NCBI GenBank assembly: GCA_016722045.1
Contig: JADKGY010000029.1
Location: forward strand, 496,001 to 560,000
DNA: 64,000 nt
Reading direction: 5' to 3'
DNA from: Candidatus Opimibacter skivensis
Lineage (GTDB): Bacteria > Bacteroidota > Bacteroidia > Chitinophagales > Saprospiraceae
Part shown: positions 41,359 through 48,175 of the stretch, piece after piece
Layout: every line of letters starts with the position of its first letter
How positions within the stretch are numbered: position 1 is the stretch's first letter
The notes under the pieces: generated by a model
What the model was told of the DNA's origin: nothing
The model's input: the letters and a program-made list of their open reading frames with translations, nothing else
The model's database searches: none
Translations under genes and position numbers: made by a program

Positions 41359-42705
41359 ATGATCTTCGATCCGTTCCAAATTAAGAACCTGCACTTTAAA
41401 AATCGCATCATTCGATCTTCCATCGGAGGTAAAATGGCGTATTTCGATGGCACTGTATCTTCTGCATTTAAGAATTTCGAAAAAAGATTTGCTGAAAATG
41501 ATGTTGCGGGTATCATTTCGCCTACCATAGCAGTAGATGACAAGCGGGCTTCACCGTTGGAGTATCCGAAGTTGACGCAGGATCGCTTCATTAAACCCAT
41601 CGCTGAAGCCATCAAAGCTGTTCACAACTATGATTGCAGGTACATCATCCAGATCGGTGAAGCAGGTGCACATACACAGACGAGCTTATTCAATCAAAAG
41701 GAAGATTCTAAATCCTCCTCAACGCTTTTTGATTTTTTTTACGGATATCAGAATCGTCATCATGCGATGACCATTGAAGAAATCGAGATGGCTGTCAACA
41801 ATTATGCTGAAGCTGCAAGAAGGGTGCGTGAAGCAGGTGCTGACGGAGTAGAGATCACAGCATCAAAAGGCTATCTGATTCAGCAATTTCTCAATCCGGG
41901 CGTCAACAGAAGAACAGATAAGTATGGAGGTTCGACAGATAAACGCTTTCAGATTCTTGAAGAAATTGTTCTGGCCGTGAAGAAAAAAGTTGGTGAGGAT
42001 TTTCCGATTGGAATCCGACTTTCGGCTGCCGATTATAATTATTTACCATTAAATATCCGCCTCCCGATCACATTCCCTTTGAAGCATTGGTATTTTGGAA
42101 ATACCATAAAGGAAAATCTATACTATGCGCAAAAGTTAAAAGCACTGGGCATCGCTTATCTCCACATTGACAAAGGATATGGCTTTCCAAACCCAAAAGG
42201 TAATCCTGGTGGTTTTCCTGTACATGAAATTAAAATGTTCAATAATGCGGGAAGACATTTATCTTTTAAATCATGGGCGCGCGCAGTAGCGTTCAATGCA
42301 CTTCCCGAATTTATTCTTCATCCGATAGCAAACATCGGCTGGAAATATGTTCCTGGTATATCTGCGGATGATGCAAAAATATTTAAAGATGCGACCGGTC
42401 TTCCGGTGATCGCCAACGGAGGGTTCCAGGAAATGGATCTCATCGAAAAAACATTGCAGGAAGGAAAAGCGGACTTCGTGGCAATGGCAAGACCGCTGTT
42501 GGCAAATGTCAATCTCGTTAAACTGTTTCAACAAGGCTTAAATACACCTGAGATTCCATGCACGCATTGTAACAGATGTCCGGTTCGAACTGCTACATAT
42601 CCATTAGGCTGTTATGATATCACAAGATTCAAATCACAGGATGAAATGGAAGAACAAATCATGGAATGGGTGGCCTCAAGTGATGAAAGAATAAACCAGT
42701 TGTAA
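41359..42705 (+). CDS. NADH:flavin oxidoreductase, old yellow enzyme family
   Basis: A 448-residue FMN TIM-barrel protein. The N-terminus FDPFQIKNLHFKNRIIRSS is the family's opening, followed by YIIQIGEAGAHTQ (flavin and substrate contacts), AREAGADGVEITASKGYLI-like sequence, QQFLNPGVNRRTDKYGGS, and the phosphate-binding ANGGFQ plus ADFVAMARPLLAN. The C-terminus has clustered cysteines (CTHCNRCPVRTATYPLGC), spaced like the Fe-S ligands of 2,4-dienoyl-CoA reductase-type members. A cluster is therefore possible, although the NAD-binding domains of those enzymes are missing. The substrate is unknown; it likely reduces an activated alkene. Confidence 0.85.
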   Translation: MIFDPFQIKNLHFKNRIIRSSIGGKMAYFDGTVSSAFKNFEKRFAENDVAGIISPTIAVDDKRASPLEYPKLTQDRFIKPIAEAIKAVHNYDCRYIIQIGEAGAHTQTSLFNQKEDSKSSSTLFDFFYGYQNRHHAMTIEEIEMAVNNYAEAARRVREAGADGVEITASKGYLIQQFLNPGVNRRTDKYGGSTDKRFQILEEIVLAVKKKVGEDFPIGIRLSAADYNYLPLNIRLPITFPLKHWYFGNTIKENLYYAQKLKALGIAYLHIDKGYGFPNPKGNPGGFPVHEIKMFNNAGRHLSFKSWARAVAFNALPEFILHPIANIGWKYVPGISADDAKIFKDATGLPVIANGGFQEMDLIEKTLQEGKADFVAMARPLLANVNLVKLFQQGLNTPEIPCTHCNRCPVRTATYPLGCYDITRFKSQDEMEEQIMEWVASSDERINQL

Positions 42706-42728
42706 TATGTATGGGCCTAATGAATCGA

Positions 42729-42863
42729 GAATAGCGAATATCGAAGTAAGAACTAAGAAGTTGGATGGCGAAGCTGGAAGGCGAGGTTGGAAGTGGAGCC
42801 TCAACTTGAGACTTCAATTTGCCTACTTCTTATTTCTACTTCTGATCTCGATATTCGCTATTC
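42729..42863. repeat. Inverted repeat after the flavin oxidoreductase
   Basis: Perfect 16-nt arms GAATAGCGAATATCGA (42729-42744) and its complement (42848-42863) enclose about 100 bp; further imperfect pairing continues inside (AGTAAGAACTAAGAAG against CTTCTTATTTCTACTT). A frame open through it looks like a by-product of the repeat. The 240-bp gap holds no other feature. Confidence 0.65.
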
Positions 42864-42946
42864 CCTATTCCTTATTCCCGGGCATGAGGCATGAGAGCTT
42901 TTTTGGTGATCACGGTATCTATGATGGGAATTCTGTATTTTAGATA

Positions 42947-44836
42947 ATGAAGACATACCATTCCATGTTAGTTTCCACATTCAGAACCTGCTTCAAAAAA
43001 ATCCGGAGTTTTGGTTATTCATTCTTTTTCATCACTTGTTTTATCAACAATATGTTTGCTGCAGAATATCCAATATTGCCACAAATATTTATTCAAACAC
43101 CGTATAGTCCACCTGTAGGAGGTCAGCATTTTACAGTTACTACGAGTGCGGCCTTTCAATCTGCTTTAAACAATGCTCATTTAGGTGACATCATCGAGTT
43201 GCAAGCTGGAACAACTTTCACAGGGCCATTTACATTACCTGCTAAATCCTCAGGAACAGGATGGATTTATATCTTATCATCAGCATACACAAATTTACCT
43301 GCACCATGTAACAGGGTTAGTCCTACAGATGAAGTGAATATGCCTAAGCTGGTGGTCATCGCCGGAAATGGAGGCACCATCAATACGACACCAAATGCGC
43401 ATCATTATCGTTTCGTCGGTATTGAATTCAAGCCTGTCACAAACAATTTTGTATACAACGTCATCAACCTGGGCAGTGGTGAGACATCTGCAGATAAGCT
43501 TCCTAATAATATTGTGTTTGACCGTTGTTACATACACGGTGATCCGACAGCCGGAAGTCGCAGAGGACTTTTAATGAATGGATCATACTTAACTGTTATT
43601 GATTCCTACATTTCAGATTGCAAAGAAGATGGAGCCGATAGCCAGGCGATAGCAGCTTACAGTACAACAGGTCCTCTGAAAATTGTGAATAATTATCTCG
43701 AAGGTGCAGGTGAAAATGTGATTTTCGGTGGAGCAGATCCCAGTATACAAAATGCAGTACCGTCTGATATTGAGATCAGGTGTAATTATTTTTTCAAGCC
43801 CCTGTCCTGGATGAATGAACAATGGGATATTAAAAACTTACTTGAATTTAAAAATGCAAGACGGGTTTTAGTTGAAGGAAATCATTTTGAAAACAATTGG
43901 CCGAATGCTCAATCCGGTTTTGCATTACTCCTGACACCGCGCAACCAAAATAATACGGCTCCCTGGTCTGTAGTTGAGGACATAACGATTCGATTCAACA
44001 CATTTGACAATATAGCACAGGGAGTAAACATGTCAGGATATGATGCACCGAATGTAAGCCAAAGGACTTCCAGAATATTAATTCAGAATAATGTATTTCA
44101 TGTGACAAATCTGGGGATGGGTGGTGATGGCCGACTATTCCAGGTGCTCAATGGTACTACTGATGTCATCTTCGATCACAATACAGGTTTCTGCACAAAT
44201 GCGTACCTGGTGGCAGATGGCTCTCCAAAAACCGATTTTTTTGTTTTTCAAAATAACATTGTGACGCATGCTAATTATGGTTTTATCGGAAGTGGTACGG
44301 CCTATGCGAATACAACATTGGCAATGTATTTTAATCCCAACTGGACGGTTACAAAAAATGTAGACATCGGTGGGTCAGCAACTAATTATCCTGTTGGAAA
44401 TTATTTTCCGGCAAATATTGCGTCAGTTGGATTTGTTGATTATGCAGGAGGAGATTATCATTTGACTTCACAAAGCACTTATAAGAATATTGGAACGGAT
44501 GGAAAGGATCTGGGAGCGGATATTAATTCGATTGCAATTGCTTCCACATATCAATGTGATGTACAGACAGGCATTTCTGCAATACCTGGTGATCATTTGA
44601 ATTGCACCATATTCCCTGTGCCTGCGAACGATTACCTGCATATTCAAACAAACTTGTCCGTGGGAGAGTCAATGCTAATAACTATATATGATATGGCAGG
44701 GAGGAATGTATTTTCAAGAAAAACGAATGAAAATGATGTAGCATTGGATATCTCATCATTTTTAAGTGGCATCTATATAATTCAAATGGAATCGGAAGGA
44801 ATAGAATTAATTCGAAAATGCATTATACACCATTAA
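42947..44836 (+). CDS. Secreted right-handed beta-helix (pectate-lyase-like) protein with T9SS type A domain
   Basis: A 629-residue exported protein. A long N-terminal region (FGYSFFFITCFINNMFAAE) acts as the signal sequence; an internal ATG could shorten it. Residues about 65-90 (FQSALNNAHLGDIIELQAG) are the usual entry into pectate-lyase-type beta-helices, and repeated short strands with Asn ladders follow (IKIVNNYLEGAGENV, VLVEGNHFENNW, ILIQNNVFHV, VIFDHNTGF). The C-terminal 80 residues are a T9SS sorting domain (IFPVPANDYLHIQ, ITIYDMAGRNVFSRK, LSGIYIIQM). No metal- or sugar-binding catalytic residues can be assigned, so the polysaccharide-lyase role is only suggestive. Confidence 0.8.
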   Translation: MKTYHSMLVSTFRTCFKKIRSFGYSFFFITCFINNMFAAEYPILPQIFIQTPYSPPVGGQHFTVTTSAAFQSALNNAHLGDIIELQAGTTFTGPFTLPAKSSGTGWIYILSSAYTNLPAPCNRVSPTDEVNMPKLVVIAGNGGTINTTPNAHHYRFVGIEFKPVTNNFVYNVINLGSGETSADKLPNNIVFDRCYIHGDPTAGSRRGLLMNGSYLTVIDSYISDCKEDGADSQAIAAYSTTGPLKIVNNYLEGAGENVIFGGADPSIQNAVPSDIEIRCNYFFKPLSWMNEQWDIKNLLEFKNARRVLVEGNHFENNWPNAQSGFALLLTPRNQNNTAPWSVVEDITIRFNTFDNIAQGVNMSGYDAPNVSQRTSRILIQNNVFHVTNLGMGGDGRLFQVLNGTTDVIFDHNTGFCTNAYLVADGSPKTDFFVFQNNIVTHANYGFIGSGTAYANTTLAMYFNPNWTVTKNVDIGGSATNYPVGNYFPANIASVGFVDYAGGDYHLTSQSTYKNIGTDGKDLGADINSIAIASTYQCDVQTGISAIPGDHLNCTIFPVPANDYLHIQTNLSVGESMLITIYDMAGRNVFSRKTNENDVALDISSFLSGIYIIQMESEGIELIRKCIIHH

Positions 44837-44867
44837 TATTTTTTAAATTAAATAAGATTTGCCCATC

Positions 44868-45135
44868 CTATTTCTTCCTAAAGCCTTTTAATTTTTTTCT
44901 CTGATATTCTACAAAATCATTTTTAGAAATCTTAAGTGTCTGCAAGTTAGTATGAAGATGAAGCCGCGGAATCATTGCCTCATTAAGACGAACCATTATT
45001 GGTTGCTGAAGTTGCTTGGGGTGACCTTTCGGATTAGTTATAGGCAGTATGACTTCCTCTTGTTCTCACAGGCACTAAACCCAGGTTTTCCAGGAATTTT
45101 ATAAAATCCCTGGTTGGAATTTCTTTAATCCCCAT
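44868..45135 (-). pseudogene. HicA-family toxin remnant, frameshifted
   Basis: On the minus strand an ATG at 45135 overlaps the HicB stop and begins MGIKEIPTRDFIKFLENLG, then VPVRTRGSHTAYN, then a TAA. Shifting frame at about 45030-45040 restores NPKGHPKQLQQPIMVRLNEA, then IPRLHLHTNLQTLKISKNDF and VEYQRKKLKGFRKK, ending at TAG 44868. The whole matches the Bacteroidota HicA variant with an IPxxDFxKFLexLG opening, a GSHxxY catalytic-His segment and an HTNLxTL tail. One extra (or two missing) bases break it. It lies directly after its HicB, in antitoxin-first order. A true lesion seems likely, though an assembly indel is not excluded. Confidence 0.75.
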
Positions 45136-45470
45136 CAGGCAAATTCCATTCTCTTTTGCCTGGTTTCTATAATAGGCATATGTAATTCATTATAAAATAA
45201 TGACGAATCGGATTCTAAAATTTTAAAATCCATTGACTGCCTGGAAGCAGCATCAGAATTAATAAGACCTGCTTTTTTTAACAACGCTTCAAATGTTCCC
45301 AATTCCTGGGTTTCTTGCACCCAAAGTTGAAGCATTTCATCAAACGCATTATAAGCATCATCAACATCTCTGCCAAAAGATGATATTTCAAGATCGGGAT
45401 TGTAGGCCACTACAAAATCACCATCCTGGATTAACTGAACTTCTAAAATTATTTCTGCTTTTTTACTCAT
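45135..45470 (-). CDS. HicB-family antitoxin of the second Hic locus
   Basis: A 111-residue HicB-like protein. The N-terminal beta sheet (IILEVQLIQDGDFVVAYNPD) and the segment SSFGRDVDDAYNAFDEMLQLW are the partial RNase H-like fold of HicB. The C-terminal half (MDFKILESDSSLFYNELHMP) is not an obvious HTH, so DNA binding is doubtful. Its toxin gene, immediately downstream with a one-base start/stop overlap, is frameshifted. The antitoxin itself is intact and may remain as an orphan that can neutralise related toxins. Confidence 0.75.
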   Translation of the reverse strand: MSKKAEIILEVQLIQDGDFVVAYNPDLEISSFGRDVDDAYNAFDEMLQLWVQETQELGTFEALLKKAGLINSDAASRQSMDFKILESDSSLFYNELHMPIIETRQKRMEFA

Positions 45471-45587
45471 GATCCTGCTCTCTTGTGTAACTAAATTTCC
45501 AGAATTTATTGAGGGAGAATGTCTAATGACTATTTCAATAAGTAAACCAAGTTAATGAAAAATTAAGCAGCTATCCCACGTACAAAA

Positions 45588-45614
45588 TAAAAAAGGCCGG
45601 CAACCAGGCCGACC
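45588..45614 (-). terminator. Terminator of the initiator tRNA gene
   Basis: On the minus strand GGTCGGC and GCCGGCC form a seven-pair stem (one G-U) with a TGGTT-type loop, followed by a run of six T (45589-45594). The stem begins ten bases after the tRNA 3' end. Confidence 0.8.
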
Positions 45615-45623
45615 TTTTTGTAG

Positions 45624-45696
<73 letters not shown>

Positions 45697-45729
45697 ATGT
45701 TTCTTTAGCCCTTCCTAACGAAGGGGACG

Positions 45730-45760
45730 CAAATGTATGGAATTTTTACCATTCGGCAAA
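45730..45760 (-). promoter_or_regulatory. Complete Bacteroidota promoter (-33 TTTG, 19 bp, -7 TACATTTG) for tRNA-fMet
   Basis: On the minus strand TTTG (45757-45760) is followed by exactly 19 bases and TACATTTG (45730-45737), the textbook Bacteroidota sigma-70 spacing. About 33 bases separate the -7 box from the tRNA 5' end. It is the best-formed promoter in the window. Confidence 0.75.
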
Positions 45761-45773
45761 ACAGACGTCAACT

Positions 45774-46556
45774 TTAGGAAGCTTTATCCTCAACTGTCTC
45801 CTGCCCCTGCGACAATCCACCCCAATCTGACCTCATCCGAACAATCTCATCATTAATCCATTGTTGGGACTGACGCAGAAGTGTCCAGGAATTATCTCCA
45901 TAGATGACATCTCCTATTGAAAGCCGGATATCCGTACGCCATTTGGCCAGATTTTTGAAATAATGCCCCGCCATGGTATCCGTGTGATCCCAATAATCAT
46001 TGAGGCTCTTATACTCGATAGCAAACGGAATAACAGGGACATTTAATTCAGCGGCAACGTCAAAAGATCCCTTTTGAAATGTCGCTGTCAAAGGTTGCGC
46101 ACCTGTTTTTCCTTCCGGATAGATCATGATCGATTTGCCTTCCTTCAAGGCATCATAGATCGCCTGCTTACTGGCAGAACGGCTGGTTTTGCTTGCTTTG
46201 TCCACAAAAATGATTCCTGTACGTACAGCTCCTTTTCCAAGAAATGGATACTTGCCTACATCTGAACGACTGACCGGATTTGCCTGGAGGTAAGCAAGAC
46301 TTACAAATGGATCCATCGACGAACGATGATTCCCCACAAAAAGATAATTCCGGTCAGTTGGAAATTTTCCGATGACCTCAACTTTGTAATTGAGTATGAT
46401 GATAAAAAGCTTTGACCACAACCTTCGGATCTTAAGCCCCCATTTATACCTATTGATCGGAAGAATCCCGATAAAGAAAACAGCAAAAGTGGCCAGAATC
46501 GTGATGATGAAAACAAAAAAGAGCCGGATGTATCCCCTGATCTTGTTAGCTAACAT
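45774..46556 (-). CDS. plsC: 1-acyl-sn-glycerol-3-phosphate acyltransferase (PlsC family)
   Basis: A 260-residue membrane-bound acyltransferase that adds the second acyl chain in phosphatidate synthesis. An N-terminal hydrophobic span (LFFVFIITILATFAVFFIGI) anchors it. The catalytic His-x4-Asp is in GNHRSSMDPF, the glycerol-phosphate site in IFVDKASKTSRS, the IMIYPEGKTG motif matches the EGT[R/K]S block, and VPVIPFAIEY is block IV. It follows the thiolase with a 41-bp gap that consists largely of GTGAGAGA-type repeats. Its product, phosphatidate, is the substrate of the CdsA encoded at 33.8 kb. Confidence 0.88.
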   Translation of the reverse strand: MLANKIRGYIRLFFVFIITILATFAVFFIGILPINRYKWGLKIRRLWSKLFIIILNYKVEVIGKFPTDRNYLFVGNHRSSMDPFVSLAYLQANPVSRSDVGKYPFLGKGAVRTGIIFVDKASKTSRSASKQAIYDALKEGKSIMIYPEGKTGAQPLTATFQKGSFDVAAELNVPVIPFAIEYKSLNDYWDHTDTMAGHYFKNLAKWRTDIRLSIGDVIYGDNSWTLLRQSQQWINDEIVRMRSDWGGLSQGQETVEDKAS

Positions 46557-46597
46557 TGTGAGAGAAGTGAGAGAAGTGAGAAAAGTGAGAAAAAAAA

Positions 46598-47776
46598 TTA
46601 AACACGTTCGATGATCATTGCAGAAGCACCGCCACCACCATTACATATTGTAGCGAGGCCATATTTACCATTATTCTGCTGAAGGATATGTGTCAGCGTA
46701 GTGACAATCCGCGCACCTGAAGCTCCTAATGGATGTCCTAATGAACATGCACCTCCATTGATATTTACTTTTTGATGCGCTATTTCAATCACTTGTTCAA
46801 ATGCGAGAGTCACAACTGCAAAAGCTTCATTGACTTCATAAAAATCAATATCACCTGCATTAAGATTTGCTCTTTTCAATGCAAGTGGTGTAGCAAGCGT
46901 CGGCGTAGTTGTAAACCAAAACGGATCCTGCTCAGCATCTGCGTAGGAAACAATTCTTGCTAATGGTGTGAGTGAATACTTTTTGATAGCTTCTTCACTT
47001 GCGAGGATAACTGCTGCGGCACCATCATTCAATGTAGACGCATTGGCAGCAGTCACTGTTCCATCAGGACTGAATGCAGGTCGCAAACCCGGGATCTTAT
47101 CAAAATCTACTTTGAAAGGTTCTTCATCCTTATCAATCACGATCGCTGGTCCTTTCTTCTGTGCGATTTCAATAGGCGTGATCTCATTTTTAAATTTCCC
47201 GCTGTTCGTCGCGCTTTGAGATCTTTTATAGGAATCGATCGCAAATGCATCCTGCGCTTCTCTGCTGATAATATATTTCTCTGCTGTCTTGTCAGCGCTC
47301 ACACCCATCGCAGTTTGGTTATACACATCTGTCAGACCATCTTTTGTCAGGCCGTCGATCAATTCAGCATTACCGAATTTTGTCCCCCACCGCATACCGG
47401 GTACATAAAACGGAGCATTAGTCATGCTTTCCATTCCTCCGGCAACAATAATATCAGCCTGCCCTAAGGCAATAGATTGTGCGCCAAACACTATGGCTTT
47501 CATACCTGAAGCGCATACTTTATTGATCGTCGTACATGGCACATTGTATGGTATTCCCGATCCCAATGAAGCCTGCCGGGCCGGAGCTTGCCCTAGATTA
47601 GCTGAGACAACATTGCCCATGAGCACTTCCTGAACCTGATCAGGAGAAATCTTAGCTGCTGCGATGGCACCGGCAATAGCTTTAGCTCCTAACGCTGTGG
47701 CAGAAAGAGAAGATAAAGAACCCCCAAAACTGCCGATTGGCGTCCGTACCGCGGCAACTATATATACATCTTTCAT
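46598..47776 (-). CDS. Acetyl-CoA acetyltransferase (thiolase)
   Basis: A 392-residue thiolase, the size of biosynthetic acetoacetyl-CoA thiolases. The nucleophile is Cys88 in INKVCASGMKAI, the loop VAGGMESMTNAPFY follows, and the catalytic His and second Cys are in SLGHPLGASGARIV and ICNGGGGASAM. I start at the ATG at 47776 (MKDVYIVAAVRTPIGSFGG) because a perfect -7 box lies 23 bases upstream, inside the longer frame that could begin at 47812. Degradative use in beta-oxidation is possible, but no companion fad genes adjoin it. Confidence 0.93.
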   Translation of the reverse strand: MKDVYIVAAVRTPIGSFGGSLSSLSATALGAKAIAGAIAAAKISPDQVQEVLMGNVVSANLGQAPARQASLGSGIPYNVPCTTINKVCASGMKAIVFGAQSIALGQADIIVAGGMESMTNAPFYVPGMRWGTKFGNAELIDGLTKDGLTDVYNQTAMGVSADKTAEKYIISREAQDAFAIDSYKRSQSATNSGKFKNEITPIEIAQKKGPAIVIDKDEEPFKVDFDKIPGLRPAFSPDGTVTAANASTLNDGAAAVILASEEAIKKYSLTPLARIVSYADAEQDPFWFTTTPTLATPLALKRANLNAGDIDFYEVNEAFAVVTLAFEQVIEIAHQKVNINGGACSLGHPLGASGARIVTTLTHILQQNNGKYGLATICNGGGGASAMIIERV

Positions 47777-47799
47777 ATTTGAATTTTTCAATAAGGGCA

Positions 47800-47807
47800 C
47801 AAAACTA
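47800..47807 (-). promoter_or_regulatory. -7 box for the thiolase gene
   Basis: On the minus strand this reads TAGTTTTG, 23 bases from the ATG at 47776, the same box and spacing as ahead of susC (56824-56831). Confidence 0.5.
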
Positions 47808-47919
47808 GGCATTAACCGAATAACTCGATGAATTCGCTTATTCCATTAGCCTTTCTTTTGCTAAAACTGTCTCTGGGTTGTAGGGGGATATAAGAATGGT
47901 CTCAAAAGGGAAAAATAGC

Positions 47920-47927
47920 TATGTTTG
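47920..47927 (+). promoter_or_regulatory. -7 box for tRNA-Ala
   Basis: TATGTTTG followed by CG matches TAnnTTTG and ends ten bases before the tRNA 5' end, so transcription would start a few bases upstream of the mature tRNA. Confidence 0.6.
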
Positions 47928-47937
47928 CGACGATTCC

Positions 47938-48011
<74 letters not shown>

Positions 48012-48017
48012 CTTAAA

Positions 48018-48052
48018 AGCCGCTGCTGCTTCTGCAGGGCGGCTTTTTTTTT
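48018..48052 (+). terminator. tRNA-Ala terminator
   Basis: AGCCGC (48018-48023) and GCGGCT (48039-48044) form a six-pair stem, with CTGC/GCAG extending pairing in the loop, followed by eight or nine T. Confidence 0.8.
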
Positions 48053-48089
48053 ACACAAACTTCTCAATTCGTTATTCGTTATTCGTTCC

Positions 48090-48119
48090 GGGTTCGACTG
48101 CCCTTAGCTCCACTTAAAA
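48090..48119 (+). repeat. Duplicated 3' end of tRNA-Ala
   Basis: Thirty bases starting GGGTTCGACT match 47989-48018 with a single C-to-G change, covering the T loop, the 3' acceptor strand and the start of the terminator. The 5' half of a tRNA is absent; instead CGTTATTCG repeats precede it. Confidence 0.85.
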
Positions 48120-48150
48120 ACGCCAAAGCGTCTGCTTTGGCGTTTTTTTT
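48119..48150 (+). terminator. Second intrinsic terminator after the tRNA-Ala duplicate
   Basis: AACGCCAAAGC (48119-48129) pairs perfectly with GCTTTGGCGTT (48134-48144) around a four-base loop, followed by a T run. Its sequence differs from the first terminator, so it is not a simple copy. Confidence 0.8.
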
Positions 48151-48175
48151 CTCTCGTGCAGTAAAAGTTGAAACG

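Noticed and set aside
42707..42943. A 78-codon plus-strand frame after the flavin oxidoreductase
   Set aside because: It reads through both arms of the inverted repeat and has no coding character outside them.
48090..48119. A second tRNA-Ala gene
   Set aside because: Only the 3' half is present; no D arm, anticodon arm or 5' acceptor strand precedes it.
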